Origin: an uncultured Desulfovibrio sp.
GTDB lineage: Bacteria > Desulfobacterota > Desulfovibrionia > Desulfovibrionales > Desulfovibrionaceae
Length of the DNA stretch: 64,000 bases
Direction of reading: 5' to 3'
NCBI GenBank assembly: GCA_900553065.1
Contig: USBZ01000002.1
Span: forward strand, 44,469-108,468
Below the pieces are notes generated by a model that was not told where the DNA came from, ran no database searches, and saw only the letters and a program-made list of their open reading frames with translations. Positions 8,223-17,271 of the stretch are shown in pieces. The position numbers and the translations under genes were made by a program. Numbering within the stretch: the first letter of the stretch is position 1; the number at the start of each line of letters is the position of its first letter.

Positions 8223-9605
8223 ATGAAAGTTGTTACGAGATTTGCTCCCAGCCCTACCGGCCATCTGCACATCGGCGGTGGTCGTACCGCCATTTTCTGC
8301 TGGCTGCTCGCCCGTCATTTCGGCGGCGAGTTCCGCCTGCGCATTGAAGATACCGACGCCACGCGTTCCAGACAGGAATATACCGACTCCATTCTTGCTT
8401 CCATGAAATGGCTCGGACTCGACTGGGACGGTGACCTTACCTACCAGAGCAAGCGTCTTGATCTTTACAACTCCTATATCGACAGACTTCTGGAAACCGG
8501 TCACGCCTACTGGTGCGACTGCACGCCTGAAGAAGTGGAAGCCATGCGTGAAGTGGCCCGTGCCAGAGGGGAAAAGCCCCGCTACAACGGCAAGTGCCGT
8601 GATCGCGGTCTGACGGCAGGACCGGGCCGCGTGGTTCGCCTGCGCGTGCCGGATGAAGGTCGCATCGTCTTCAACGACATGGTGAAGGGCACCATTTCCG
8701 TGGACGTTTCCGAGCTGGACGACATGGTGCTGCGCCGCACCGACGGCATGCCCACCTACAACCTCGCCGTGGTGGTGGACGACCACGACATGGGCGTCAC
8801 CCACGTTCTGCGCGGCGACGACCACGTTTCCAACACGCCCAAGCAGATTCTGCTGTACAATGCCTTCGGCTTCGAAGTGCCCACGTTCGGCCATGTTCCC
8901 ATGATCTGCGGCCCCGACCATCAGAAGCTTTCCAAGCGTCACGGCGCCCGCGCCGTCATCGAATACGAGCAGGACGGCCTTCTGCCGCAGGCTCTGGTCA
9001 ACTATCTGGTGCGTCTCGGCTGGTCTCACGGTGATCAGGAAATCTTTTCCTTGAAGGAACTGGTGGAAATGTTCGACGGCAACAACCTGAACAGCTCTCC
9101 CGCCGCCTTCGATCCCGAAAAGCTGAAGTGGCTCAACGCACACTACCTGCGCAATACGCCCCAGCCCCAGCTGGCCGTGATGGTGCGTCCTTTCCTTGAA
9201 AAGCTGGGCTACGACGTGCCGGTGGAAAAGATCGAGCCTCTTCTGCCCATGTATATTGAGCGCGCCTCTGATCTGGCCGCGCTTGCCCAGTCTCTGACCA
9301 TTTACTTCAAGCCTGCGGAAGAGCTGGTTATTGAAGAGAAGGCCATGAAGGCTCTGAACGAAGACGGCAAGCATCAGCTTACCGTGCTGCATGATCTGAT
9401 TGCCGCCATGCCCGAATTCAACGCCGAAGCGCTGGATGCCCTGCTTCACGACTATGTGGAGAAGGGCGGTCTGAAGTTCAAGCAGGTCGGCCCGCCTCTG
9501 CGTTCCGCTCTTACCGGCCTTGCCGGCGGCCCCTCCGTGCATGACGTCATGGTGGGACTCGGCAGGGAAGAGAGTCTGAAGCGCATCGAGCGTGCCGCGA
9601 AGTAG
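8223..9605 (+). CDS. gltX: Glutamyl-tRNA synthetase
   Basis: Class I aminoacyl-tRNA synthetase charging tRNA-Glu. The 460-aa protein opens with the typical VVTRFAPSPTGHLHIGG (HIGH-type motif). It has the KLSKRHG form of KMSKS near residue 240 and a C-terminal helical anticodon-binding region. An upstream ATG at 8214 is in frame, but the start at 8223 gives the normal family N-terminus and has GGATGAG just upstream. A tRNA-Glu gene is also in this window. Confidence 0.95.
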   Translation: MKVVTRFAPSPTGHLHIGGGRTAIFCWLLARHFGGEFRLRIEDTDATRSRQEYTDSILASMKWLGLDWDGDLTYQSKRLDLYNSYIDRLLETGHAYWCDCTPEEVEAMREVARARGEKPRYNGKCRDRGLTAGPGRVVRLRVPDEGRIVFNDMVKGTISVDVSELDDMVLRRTDGMPTYNLAVVVDDHDMGVTHVLRGDDHVSNTPKQILLYNAFGFEVPTFGHVPMICGPDHQKLSKRHGARAVIEYEQDGLLPQALVNYLVRLGWSHGDQEIFSLKELVEMFDGNNLNSSPAAFDPEKLKWLNAHYLRNTPQPQLAVMVRPFLEKLGYDVPVEKIEPLLPMYIERASDLAALAQSLTIYFKPAEELVIEEKAMKALNEDGKHQLTVLHDLIAAMPEFNAEALDALLHDYVEKGGLKFKQVGPPLRSALTGLAGGPSVHDVMVGLGREESLKRIERAAK

Positions 9606-9936
9606 ACATCGGCGTGGAAGGGCGGCACGCCGTCCTTCCGCAGAAGAGTCTTTTGTCCGGTATGTTCTGGCATGCGGAACGCCGCCCGGTTTTGCGGCGG
9701 GCGTTGCCGGTTCCTTTTTCTTTTCCCGGACGTGTTCCGGCTTTTTCCGGAACAGGAATTTTCTGACTGCGGCCGGAGATGTATTTTTTCTGATCATCCG
9801 GCCCTGTCCAGCTCTGGACGGGACCGGATGACGATTTATTTAATCAGTACGGCGTTTCCTTCGGGAAACCTGCCGTCCCGCGATCTGCGCATCGGCGCAG
9901 ACGCTTCAACAGCTGAACGCAATACGGGAGAAATCC
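9606..9936 (+). promoter_or_regulatory. Gene-free, structured leader upstream of cysS
   Basis: 331 bases without a supportable ORF. Three successive hairpins precede cysS. The first is at 9795-9830, with CATCCGG/CCGGATG and CCTGTCCAG/CTGGACGGG, 16 bp with one mismatch. The second is at 9849-9876, ACGGC/GCCGT and GTTTCC/GGAAAC closed by a TTCG tetraloop. The third is at 9884-9901, TCTGCGC/GCGCAGA with an ATCG loop. None has a proper U-tract. I see no T-box sequence; the role is unknown. Confidence 0.45.
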
Positions 9937-11394
9937 ATGCAGTTGTATAATTCCATGACGCGCCGCAAGGAGAATTTCGAACCTCGCCAGGCCGGAAAGG
10001 TCGGCATGTACGCCTGCGGCATTACCGCCTATGATCTCAGCCATATCGGCCATGCCCGCTCGGCGGTGGTCTTCGACGTGCTGAACCGTTATCTGCGGTA
10101 TCTTGGCTATGATGTGACGTTCGTCCGCAACTTTACCGATGTGGACGACAAGATTATTGCCCGTGCCAACAGGGAAGGCAGAACGAGCACCGACGTGGCC
10201 GAAACCTACATTGCCGCCTTCCATGAAGACATGGACCGTCTCAATGTCCGCAGAGCCGACATCGAGCCCCGCGCCACCGAATACATTGCAGACATGCAGG
10301 AACTGGTGCAGAAGCTCATCGACGAAGGACATGCCTATGCGGTGCCTTCCGGCGACGTGTACTTCCGTGTCCGTTCCTTCCCCGGCTACGGCAAGCTTTC
10401 CGGCAGAGACGTGGATGATCTTCGTTCCGGTGCCCGCATAGCCATCGGCGAGGAGAAGGAAGATCCTCTGGACTTTGCGCTCTGGAAGGCCGCCAAGCCC
10501 GGCGAACCTTTCTGGGAAAGCCCCTGGGGAAAGGGCCGTCCCGGCTGGCATCTTGAATGCTCCGCCATGAGCAAGAAGAATCTCGATCTGCCGCTCGACA
10601 TTCACGGCGGCGGACAGGATCTCATCTTCCCCCATCATGAAAACGAAATCGCGCAGAGCGAGGCTTCCACGGGCAAGGAACTGGCCCGGTTCTGGGTGCA
10701 TAACGGCTTTGTGCAGATCAATTCCGAAAAGATGTCCAAGTCGCTGAACAACTTCAAGACGATCCGCGACATTCTGGAACATCGTCAGCCGGAAACGCTG
10801 CGCTTCTTCCTGCTTGGAAAGCATTATCGCAGCCCCATCGACTTCAGCTTTGAAGGCCTGGATGAATCGGAACGCGCGCTGAAGCGAGTGTACGAATGCC
10901 TGCGCGACGTGCGTGCTGCAAGAGGTCGTGAATCCTGGAAGAAGGGCGAGACTCCCGCTTCGGTGCTCGACGAGTTCGAGACGCTGGAAAAGGGATTCTT
11001 TGAGGCCATGGACGACGATCTGAACACGGCCGGAGCTCTGGGCCATGTGTTCGGCATGGTGCGTCTGATGAATCGTATTCTTGAGGACAAGGGCCTGCGC
11101 AACAAGGACGGTATTCGCGATCTTCTGGCCCGTTTCGATGAGCTGGCGGGGAAATGGTCCGACATTCTCGGCGTTTTCGGCGCAGAACCTGCAGTGTTCC
11201 TTGAAGAATTGCGGGATACTCGCGCCGAACGGGCCGGTATTGATGTGGAAAAGGTCATGAAACTCATGGAGGAACGGGCCGAGGCCCGTGCCGCCAGAGA
11301 TTTCGCCAGATCCGACGCCACCCGTGACGCGCTTGCGGCCATGGGCATCGAGGTGCGCGATACGCCCTCCGGCGCCGTGTGGGACATCGCCTGA
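9937..11394 (+). CDS. cysS: Cysteinyl-tRNA synthetase
   Basis: Class I synthetase that activates cysteine and charges tRNA-Cys. The 485-aa protein carries MYACGITAYDLSHIGHARS (zinc-binding Cys plus the HIGH motif), CSAMS and the PHHENE segment completing the zinc site, and the KMSKSLNN loop. A C-terminal helical domain follows. Start ATG has GGGAGAA 7 bases upstream. The next gene begins 26 bases downstream on the same strand. Confidence 0.95.
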   Translation: MQLYNSMTRRKENFEPRQAGKVGMYACGITAYDLSHIGHARSAVVFDVLNRYLRYLGYDVTFVRNFTDVDDKIIARANREGRTSTDVAETYIAAFHEDMDRLNVRRADIEPRATEYIADMQELVQKLIDEGHAYAVPSGDVYFRVRSFPGYGKLSGRDVDDLRSGARIAIGEEKEDPLDFALWKAAKPGEPFWESPWGKGRPGWHLECSAMSKKNLDLPLDIHGGGQDLIFPHHENEIAQSEASTGKELARFWVHNGFVQINSEKMSKSLNNFKTIRDILEHRQPETLRFFLLGKHYRSPIDFSFEGLDESERALKRVYECLRDVRAARGRESWKKGETPASVLDEFETLEKGFFEAMDDDLNTAGALGHVFGMVRLMNRILEDKGLRNKDGIRDLLARFDELAGKWSDILGVFGAEPAVFLEELRDTRAERAGIDVEKVMKLMEERAEARAARDFARSDATRDALAAMGIEVRDTPSGAVWDIA

Positions 11395-11420
11395 CAGGCC
11401 GGAAGGCCGGGAAATCCGTC

Positions 11421-12836
11421 ATGAAGCTCCGTTCCGTCATTGCCGCGGTCTGTATGGCAGGAATGCTTTTTTCGCCGGTACAGGCAGAAGCGGCGCTTTT
11501 CGGTGATTTTACGCTTCAGGATGAAATGAAGATGGGCCGGGAATTTGAAGTTCTGGTCAAATCGACCATGCCCATCATAGAAGATCCGGTGGTGCATGAC
11601 TATGTGCAGGGCATTGTGGACCGCATCGTCAAAACGCTGCCTCCGCAGCCCTACAAGTTCCCGACCAACGTTGTGCTGCATAACTCTCTGAATGCCTTTG
11701 CCGCGCCGGGCGGCTTCGTCTTTGTGTTTTCAGGGCTCATCATGCACCTGAATCATGAGTCGGAGCTGGCGGGCGTGCTCAGCCATGAAATCGCGCATGT
11801 TACGCAGCGCCATATCGCCGGACGCATGGAGCGGGGCCGTGTCATTTCCATGGCCTCTCTTCTGGGGGTGGTGGCCGGTGTAGCGGCGGGACTTGCCGGC
11901 GGCGGAAACGCCGGCGGCGCGGCCATGATAGGAAGCATGGCTGCCGGGTCTTCGGCCATGCTCAACTACAGCCGGCTTGATGAAGACGACGCCGACCGCT
12001 TCGGCATCAAGTATCTGGTAGATGCCGGGTACAATCCGCACGGGCTCAGCGGCGCCTTCGAAGTGCTGAAGTCTCAGAACTGGGGCGGCGGATCGGCCGT
12101 GCCGACCTATCTTTCCACGCATCCCGATCTGGATCTGCGCATTGCCCGGCTGAGAGCCGATCTGCAGACCATGCCCGAGAGTCTGAAGAACCGAAAGGAG
12201 GACGACGGTCACTTCCGTCGTATTCAGACGCTGCTCTGGGCCAGACATGGAGATCCTGCGCACGCGGAACAGATTTTCGCGAAAGGCGGAGGAAAGGATC
12301 CTGTGGCGCTTATGGGGCAGGCCATGCTGGCGGCCCGGCAGAACCGCATCAAGGATGCGCAGACTCTTTTCGGCCAGGCGCTCAGGCTGGCCCCGAATGA
12401 TGCGCTCATTCTGCGAGAGGCGGGGATTTTCGAGTACAGCAAGGGCGGGGACATTGACCTCGCACGAAGTTATCTTGAAAAGACATTGAAGCTGTATCCC
12501 GGCGATTTCTATGCGCTGTTCTTCTATGCGCGGGTACTTGACGATTCCGGAGACAAGATCGGCGCGCAGCAGCGTTATCGCGAAGTACTGCGTCATGTTC
12601 CGGAAGACAGCGAGGTGCATACCTACTACGGAAGGTCGCTCGGTTCGGTCAACAGGCTGAGCGAAGGGTACCTTCACCTCGCCTATGCCTCGCTCTATGT
12701 CAATGATCGCCGCAAGGCGGACAACTGGCTTGAGAAGGCGAAGTCCACCGCCCGGACGCCTGAAGAGAAGAAGGCCATAAAGGATTATGAGAAGAAGGCC
12801 GCGGATCGCGCCAAAATCATGAAAGAAGCCCGATAG
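11421..12836 (+). CDS. BepA/YfgC-like periplasmic M48 metalloprotease with TPR repeats
   Basis: A 471-aa exported protein. The signal peptide (residues 1-25) is followed by an M48 zinc-peptidase domain with HEIAH in [13 protein letters not shown] and the third ligand in the DEDDADRFG segment. The C-terminal half contains tetratricopeptide-like repeats ([19 protein letters not shown] and similar). BepA-type proteases assist or degrade stalled outer-membrane proteins such as LptD. Length and domain order match that family. It sits between cysS and hslV, a grouping of no obvious pathway logic. Confidence 0.88.
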   Translation: MKLRSVIAAVCMAGMLFSPVQAEAALFGDFTLQDEMKMGREFEVLVKSTMPIIEDPVVHDYVQGIVDRIVKTLPPQPYKFPTNVVLHNSLNAFAAPGGFVFVFSGLIMHLNHESELAGVLSHEIAHVTQRHIAGRMERGRVISMASLLGVVAGVAAGLAGGGNAGGAAMIGSMAAGSSAMLNYSRLDEDDADRFGIKYLVDAGYNPHGLSGAFEVLKSQNWGGGSAVPTYLSTHPDLDLRIARLRADLQTMPESLKNRKEDDGHFRRIQTLLWARHGDPAHAEQIFAKGGGKDPVALMGQAMLAARQNRIKDAQTLFGQALRLAPNDALILREAGIFEYSKGGDIDLARSYLEKTLKLYPGDFYALFFYARVLDDSGDKIGAQQRYREVLRHVPEDSEVHTYYGRSLGSVNRLSEGYLHLAYASLYVNDRRKADNWLEKAKSTARTPEEKKAIKDYEKKAADRAKIMKEAR

Positions 12837-12849
12837 GGCAGGAGAACAT

Positions 12850-13389
12850 ATGGAACTGAGAGGAACCACCATTCTTGCCGTTCGAAACGAACATGGCGTG
12901 GCCATCGGCGGCGACGGTCAGGTAACGATGGGACAGAGCATGGTGATGAAGCATACCGCCAGAAAAGTGCGCCGCCTTTACAGGGGCCAGGTTGTGGCGG
13001 GATTTGCCGGAGCTACGGCCGATGCCTTCACGCTCTTTGAGCGCTTTGAAGCCAAGCTTGAGGAATCCGGCGGCAATCTTCTCCGGGCAGCGGTGGAAAT
13101 GGCCAAGGACTGGCGTCAGGATAAGTTTCTGCGCAAGCTGGAGGCGCTGCTGCTTGTGGCCGATGCCGAGCGTACGCTGATTCTTACCGGAACGGGCGAT
13201 GTCATCGAGCCGGACGACGGTGTGGCCGCCATCGGCTCCGGCGGTGCTTATGCGCTTTCCGCCGCCCGTGCCCTTTTGCGTCACACTTCCATGAAGCCTG
13301 CCGAAATTGTGAAGGAATCCATGTCGATAGCCGCTGACATCTGCGTGTTCACCAATACGCACCTTACCATGGAAACCATCGAAAAGTAG
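12850..13389 (+). CDS. hslV: ATP-dependent protease proteolytic subunit HslV (ClpQ)
   Basis: N-terminal-threonine peptidase that forms the double hexameric core of the HslUV (bacterial proteasome-like) protease. The 179-aa product begins [12 protein letters not shown]; Thr6 would be the catalytic N-terminal residue after propeptide removal, followed by the family pattern GGDGQVTMG and GFAGATAD. The propeptide of five residues is slightly longer than the enteric form. hslU, the ATPase partner, is not adjacent and is not in this window. GCAGGAG precedes the ATG; a strong terminator follows. Confidence 0.95.
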   Translation: MELRGTTILAVRNEHGVAIGGDGQVTMGQSMVMKHTARKVRRLYRGQVVAGFAGATADAFTLFERFEAKLEESGGNLLRAAVEMAKDWRQDKFLRKLEALLLVADAERTLILTGTGDVIEPDDGVAAIGSGGAYALSAARALLRHTSMKPAEIVKESMSIAADICVFTNTHLTMETIEK

Positions 13390-13434
13390 TTGTTCTGTAC
13401 GAAAAAAGGAGAGCCTGAAGAGGCCTTCCCTAAA

Positions 13435-13473
13435 GAAAAGCTCCCGGCAAACACCGGGAGCTTTTCTTTTTTC
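13435..13473 (+). terminator. Terminator after hslV
   Basis: GAAAAGCTCCCGG and CCGGGAGCTTTTC form a 13-bp stem around CAAACA, followed by a T-run. Confidence 0.9.
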
Positions 13474-13687
13474 TTAGGAAATGATGGGGGCCGCACCGTA
13501 CCTTCCACAGAAGGCGAGAGGTTTTTTTGATGGCGCGCGGGCGGCAGGCGGAGCCGGAAGGCGAGTGACGGTGTTTGTCTTTTCCTGTTTGCCGCCGACT
13601 TGTGCGTTCCGCCCGGAAGCCGCGGCACTGCACCCGAGGCAGAAGAAAGTCTGTGCGAAAAAAAAAGATCGGAGGGGCAGAGCGGCG

Positions 13688-14374
13688 TCAGCTGTCACGC
13701 CGAAGCAGCGACTCAAGTTCCTTTACGTCTTTTGCCAGCCAGCGAGCGCCGGCCTGTCGCAGTTCTTCTTCGGTGCCGAAACCGTACAGAACGCCGAGGG
13801 CGGGTATGCCGTGTGCAGCCGCCCCCAGAACGTCGAACTTGCGGTCTCCTATCATCAGGCAACGTTCACTGCCGGTCAGGCCGAGGCGCTCCATGGCGTA
13901 GGCGATGACCAGCTTTTTCTCTACTCTGGTTTCCGCCACATCTCCTCCGGCCATGAGCGTGAAGGCATCGGCCATGCCGAAGCGTTCCAGAATGCGCACG
14001 GCAAAGGTTTCCGGCTTGGAGGTTGCAAGAACGAGCTTGCGGCCTTCCTTCTGCCAGGCGTGCAGAAGCTCGCAGATGCCGGGGGAGGGAATGTTTTCAT
14101 ACATGCCCTTGGCGGCGTAGTACTCCTGAAAGTACTCTATGGCCTTGTATGCCGTGGCAAGATTGAAGCCGTAGTGCTGCATGAAGGAATCGTAGAGCGG
14201 CGGTCCGATGAAGGGATAGAGTTTTTTCGGATCGTCTTCATGAATCTGGAAGCGTTCCAGTGCGTACATGACGCCTCTGGTGATTCCTTCCGACGGATCG
14301 GTGAGCGTTCCGTCAAGATCGAGAAAAAGGTAGTCGGCATCGCGGGGAGCGCAAAGATCGGCGGATGGGGACAT
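13688..14374 (-). CDS. HAD-superfamily phosphatase (phosphoglycolate phosphatase-like)
   Basis: A 228-aa cytosolic hydrolase. Motif I is FLDLDGTLTDPS (two Asp nucleophile/acid), motif II is LATSK, the motif III Lys is in ETRVEKK, and motif IV is MIGDRKFD. The helical cap lies between motifs I and II (about residues 30-95), as in Gph/PgmB-type C1-cap enzymes. The substrate is probably a small phosphorylated metabolite; specificity cannot be assigned. It lies convergent to hslV. A long opposite-strand reading frame over this gene is a coding shadow. Confidence 0.88.
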   Translation of the reverse strand: MSPSADLCAPRDADYLFLDLDGTLTDPSEGITRGVMYALERFQIHEDDPKKLYPFIGPPLYDSFMQHYGFNLATAYKAIEYFQEYYAAKGMYENIPSPGICELLHAWQKEGRKLVLATSKPETFAVRILERFGMADAFTLMAGGDVAETRVEKKLVIAYAMERLGLTGSERCLMIGDRKFDVLGAAAHGIPALGVLYGFGTEEELRQAGARWLAKDVKELESLLRRDS

Positions 14375-14618
14375 GGCAGGAACCGGAAAAGGGGAAGAAG
14401 GAAAGAGAAAAGGCCGTGGGCAAAGCCGCAGCTTCAGACCGGAGAGCGCCAGTCATTCAGGCCGGAGTCGCGTTCTCTTCCGGTGTTTGAGGCGTACAGA
14501 GTCTTATGCAGGCGGAACAGATCGCTGGAAAAAGTCTGTCGCCGTTTATCCGGAAGAGAAAACGGCGACCGGCTTTACCGGATTTGATTTTTTGCAGAAT
14601 ACTGTTCGTCGCGGCAGG

Positions 14619-15035
14619 TCATGATGCCAGCGCTGCCACGAGGGACCAGCAGCAGAACCATGATACAATCTGCAATATCAGGGGATGGATGGGACGCCCC
14701 ATCATGGCCATCTGTATATTGATGAGAAAGGTGATGACACGGGCTATGCCCGCAAAGACCAGAAAGCCTATGCAGGCCAGCAGACCGAATTTGAGTCCCA
14801 TGGCAAAGGCCAGAGCCAGCGTGATGATGCCCATCTGGCAGGAGGGCAGGATCTGACCGGCATTGGACTGCATGAACACCACTCTCTGATGAAATCCACC
14901 GTGCTGTTCCCGGCTGCCGGGATTGTTCACCAGTTCGGCATCCACGACTTCGCGTACATGGATGACGGGTTGTCCGCAGTGCGGACAGGCTTTGCTGTCG
15001 TCGGGAATGCCGGCGTGGCAGTTGGGGCAGTTCAT
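14619..15035 (-). CDS. Small membrane protein with N-terminal zinc-ribbon
   Basis: A 138-aa protein. CPNC ... CPHC (residues 3-6 and 17-20) forms a zinc-ribbon, then a short polar stretch, then two hydrophobic helices (about 65-95 and 110-135). This architecture (cytosolic zinc finger plus TM hairpin) is common among uncharacterised bacterial proteins. I do not recognise a specific family. The SD is weak (AGGG). A potential promoter and a GAACAC/GTGTT palindrome lie just upstream. Confidence 0.7.
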   Translation of the reverse strand: MNCPNCHAGIPDDSKACPHCGQPVIHVREVVDAELVNNPGSREQHGGFHQRVVFMQSNAGQILPSCQMGIITLALAFAMGLKFGLLACIGFLVFAGIARVITFLINIQMAMMGRPIHPLILQIVSWFCCWSLVAALAS

Positions 15036-15338
15036 GAAGGAAACCCTCGTCAGGCTGATGTGTTGAACACTATGGTGTTAACTCTAATCATCCTGTCCGT
15101 GTTGGCAAGGGGAAAGGCGAGGGCCAACTGTTACAAAGTATGAACGACAGAGAGCAGGGAAGCGGCGGGGCGTTCTCCGGGAGCTTCAACGTCATGGGTC
15201 TACGACGGATTTTGGGCCGGCGCGTTTCAGGCGCGGAGGCGGAGGCATCCCGGCGCAGCCGTCGGTTCTCCACCCACGTTGGCCGGCGGAAATAACGATG
15301 TTATTGCCGTATACGCTTTGCCGGCAGAGAGAATCGGC
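15036..15338. other. Gene-free interval of 303 bases
   Basis: No supportable ORF. Near the right edge of the zinc-ribbon gene there is an AACAC TATG GTGTT inverted repeat (15066-15079). There is also a minus-strand TTGCCA/TAGAGT pair 16 bases apart, together a plausible promoter/operator for the zinc-ribbon gene. The rest shows nothing recognisable. Confidence 0.4.
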
Positions 15339-16175
15339 TCAGAGAATGCCGGTGAGATCGGTCTGCCCGCAGGCCGTCATGCGTACGGGGCCTCCGACCC
15401 AGACGTCCCAGCCGTCATCTTTTTTCTGCATGCTGACCGACAGGCTGCATCCGCTCGGCTGCCGCACAAGATAGCGTTCGGCTCCGCTTCTGGCGTGCAT
15501 GGCCAGAGCACAGGCCAGCGTTCCCGAGCCGCAGGCGCTTTCGCTGCAGAGCGAGTTCGTATCCCGTACCCAGACTACGGGCCGGAGCGAAAGGGCTTTC
15601 GTTCCGGCATCGGAGTGCTCCTCCGGGAAGGATATCCACAGATGACCTGCGGCTTTTTCCTTCTCCACGCCGCAGAGAAGGCGCTGCCGTCTGCAGAACT
15701 CCGGCAGTTCGTCCGCGGCAGGCAAAACTCCTTCCTGAATGATGTGAGCAATGCCGGGAACGCGGACAAGCGTGAGATCTCCGGAAAGATGTTCCGGCTC
15801 GGGCAGACGGCGGAAGTGGAGGCAGGCTTCGGCAAAGGGCAGATCGTCGTCCCGGAAGAAAACGCGGACGGCCACATCCTCTTTGACGCCGGAAACTTCC
15901 ACAGGTCCGGCAAAGCCGTCGCCTTCCGGCATGAGCAGACCTTTTGCGGCCAGAAGAACGGCAAAGGACCGGGTGGCGTTCAGACAAAATTCTCCGCCCA
16001 TCATGTCGAGACGGGGCTTGCCTTCGAGACGGACATAGCCGGTCTGTTCCGCGCCTATGTGCTGGGCATCCATGACCGCATTGGCCACGGCGGCTCTTTT
16101 TTCAGGCGGTACGTCTCCGGCCTTAAGAAGAATGGTGGGATTGCCCCCGGGCGTGAATTTCCAGAATGAATACAT
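15339..16175 (-). CDS. Diaminopimelate-epimerase-fold racemase (histidine-racemase/CntK-like)
   Basis: A 278-aa cofactor-independent racemase-like protein. Two DapF-type catalytic cysteines are visible: GGEFCLNATR (about residue 78) and SACGSGTLA (about residue 221). However, the N-terminus (KFTPGGNPTILL) lacks the DapF GxGNDF signature and instead resembles the DapF relatives that racemise histidine for opine metallophores. No metallophore synthase or dehydrogenase is nearby, so the substrate is open; bona fide DapF is the main alternative. I chose the ATG at 16175 (GAGGAAG upstream) instead of the longer in-frame opening. Confidence 0.7.
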   Translation of the reverse strand: MYSFWKFTPGGNPTILLKAGDVPPEKRAAVANAVMDAQHIGAEQTGYVRLEGKPRLDMMGGEFCLNATRSFAVLLAAKGLLMPEGDGFAGPVEVSGVKEDVAVRVFFRDDDLPFAEACLHFRRLPEPEHLSGDLTLVRVPGIAHIIQEGVLPAADELPEFCRRQRLLCGVEKEKAAGHLWISFPEEHSDAGTKALSLRPVVWVRDTNSLCSESACGSGTLACALAMHARSGAERYLVRQPSGCSLSVSMQKKDDGWDVWVGGPVRMTACGQTDLTGIL

Positions 16176-16318
16176 GCTGCTTCCTCGGAGTTCTCTGCCG
16201 AAAAATGCGTCTTGCCGGGCGAACATGCGCCGGAAAACGGCAGTGATCTGCTTTTGCCTGCGGACTGCAGAAAGACGCATGAAGTCGCTAAAAGAGCGGA
16301 GCGGACGGAGATGATCAA

Positions 16319-16352
16319 GAAAAAGGCCGCCATGCAGATGACACGGCGGCCT
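16319..16352 (-). terminator. Terminator of the HesB-like operon
   Basis: On the minus strand AGGCCGCC pairs with GGCGGCCT around 13 bases, ending in TTTTTC. A second hairpin (16370-16401, GTCAGCC/GGCTGAC) lies between it and the stop codon. Confidence 0.8.
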
Positions 16353-16411
16353 GGAGTTTGAGTGTGCCGGTCAGCCTTCAGCAGAGGGGCTGAGGGCTGA
16401 CGCAAACGGTA

Positions 16412-16750
16412 TCAGTGAGGGCAGCTGCCGCCACAGGTACCGGTACCGCAACTGGAGCAGCCGCAGCCGCCGCCCATGTTGGGCAGAGGGATTTCAGGCG
16501 TAACGAGAAAGCCCATGGGGCTGGCGTCTACCGTGGCTCCGCCGATGGTAGCCCACAGTTCTTTCGTCGCGCAGAAGGTGTAGCCGTCCTGTTCGGTGAC
16601 GAAGTCCTGTTCATTGGGTTCATCGAGGGCGAGGCCGATACGGGGCCCGCTGCAGCCGCCGGGAGCAAGATACATGCGGATGGCGGATTTTTCCTTGTCG
16701 GCAAAAAAGGCGTCGAGTTCGGTGCGGGCGCTTTCAGTAAGAGTAAACAC
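16412..16750 (-). CDS. A-type iron-sulfur (HesB/IscA-like) protein, Cys form
   Basis: A 112-aa HesB-domain protein: ESARTELDAFF, then YLAPGGCSGPRIGLALDEP, as in IscA/ErpA-type Fe-S carriers. The usual C-terminal CxC is replaced by a Cys/Gly-rich tail (GGGCGCSSCGTGTCGGSC). Cys33 aligns with a selenocysteine in the adjacent paralogue. The start codon is GTG with CGGAG about 10 bases before it. It follows the Sec paralogue by 72 bases on the same strand, so they are probably co-transcribed and ended by the terminator at 16319-16352. Likely role: Fe-S or metal/selenium handling; not established. Confidence 0.85.
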   Translation of the reverse strand: MFTLTESARTELDAFFADKEKSAIRMYLAPGGCSGPRIGLALDEPNEQDFVTEQDGYTFCATKELWATIGGATVDASPMGFLVTPEIPLPNMGGGCGCSSCGTGTCGGSCPH

Positions 16751-16822
16751 AGGAGTGCTCCGTTGGGTAAGGATGTTATATAGGGAGGAAGTTCTCCCTG
16801 AAAGCCTTATACGGAACGGAAA

Positions 16823-17140
16823 TCAGTGACTGCCGCAGGAGCTGCCGCAGCTGCCGCAGCTGCTTCCGCCCTGAAGCGGAATTTCCGGCTCGACGATGAA
16901 GCCCATGTAGCTCACGTCGATTTTTACGCCGCCGATACGTTCGAGCAGCGACTGTTCCAGGCAGAAGGTGAAACCGTTGACGTCGAAGGCCTTGTCATTA
17001 TCAGTAGGCTCATCCAGAGCCAGTGCCAGACGGGGGCCGCTTCAGCCGCCGGGGGCAAGATAGACGCGGATACCGGACTTGGGCTTGTCGGCGAAGAACG
17101 CCTCGAGCTCCTGACGGGCAGCATCGGAAAGATTGATCAT
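16823..17140 (-). CDS. HesB-like selenoprotein (in-frame UGA read as selenocysteine)
   Basis: Ordinary translation stops after 32 residues (ending YLAPGG) at a TGA (17044-17042). Reading on in the same frame gives SGPRLALALDEP and a full HesB domain to a Cys-rich tail (SSCGSCGSSCGSH) and a second TGA. The total is 105 codons with U at 33. The UGA sits exactly where the adjacent paralogue has Cys33. A bacterial-SECIS-like hairpin (GGCTC/GAGCC) starts about 20 bases after the UGA. HesB-like selenoproteins are an established prokaryotic selenoprotein family. TGGAG precedes the ATG at 17140 and a good sigma-70 promoter lies just upstream. Automated gene calls would split or miss this gene. Confidence 0.88.
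17007..17021 (-). promoter_or_regulatory. Candidate SECIS hairpin in the HesB selenoprotein mRNA
   Basis: Minus strand GGCTC TGGAT GAGCC, bases 24-38 counted from the U of the UGA. Bacterial SECIS elements are small hairpins placed at this distance within the coding sequence and bound by SelB. The match is by position and shape, not by tested structure. Confidence 0.5.
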
Positions 17141-17168
17141 GTAAGTCTCCAGAAATTGGTTTTGGGTA

Positions 17169-17197
17169 AAAATAGGAACGGCCATGAACTTTGTCAA
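17169..17197 (-). promoter_or_regulatory. Sigma-70 promoter of the HesB selenoprotein operon
   Basis: Minus strand TTGACA (17197-17192), 17-base spacer, TATTTT (17174-17169). The predicted transcript start is about 20 bases before the ATG at 17140. Confidence 0.6.
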
Positions 17198-17271
17198 TGG
17201 AGCGGAGGAAACATTTCCCTTTTTATGCTCCGCTCTGAAAACGCGGCGGAATGGCAGAATTTTTCCGGGCG

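Noticed and set aside
13481..14587. A 368-codon plus-strand frame over the HAD phosphatase
   Set aside because: The minus strand carries all four HAD motifs; the plus frame has none and begins in the hslV terminator region.
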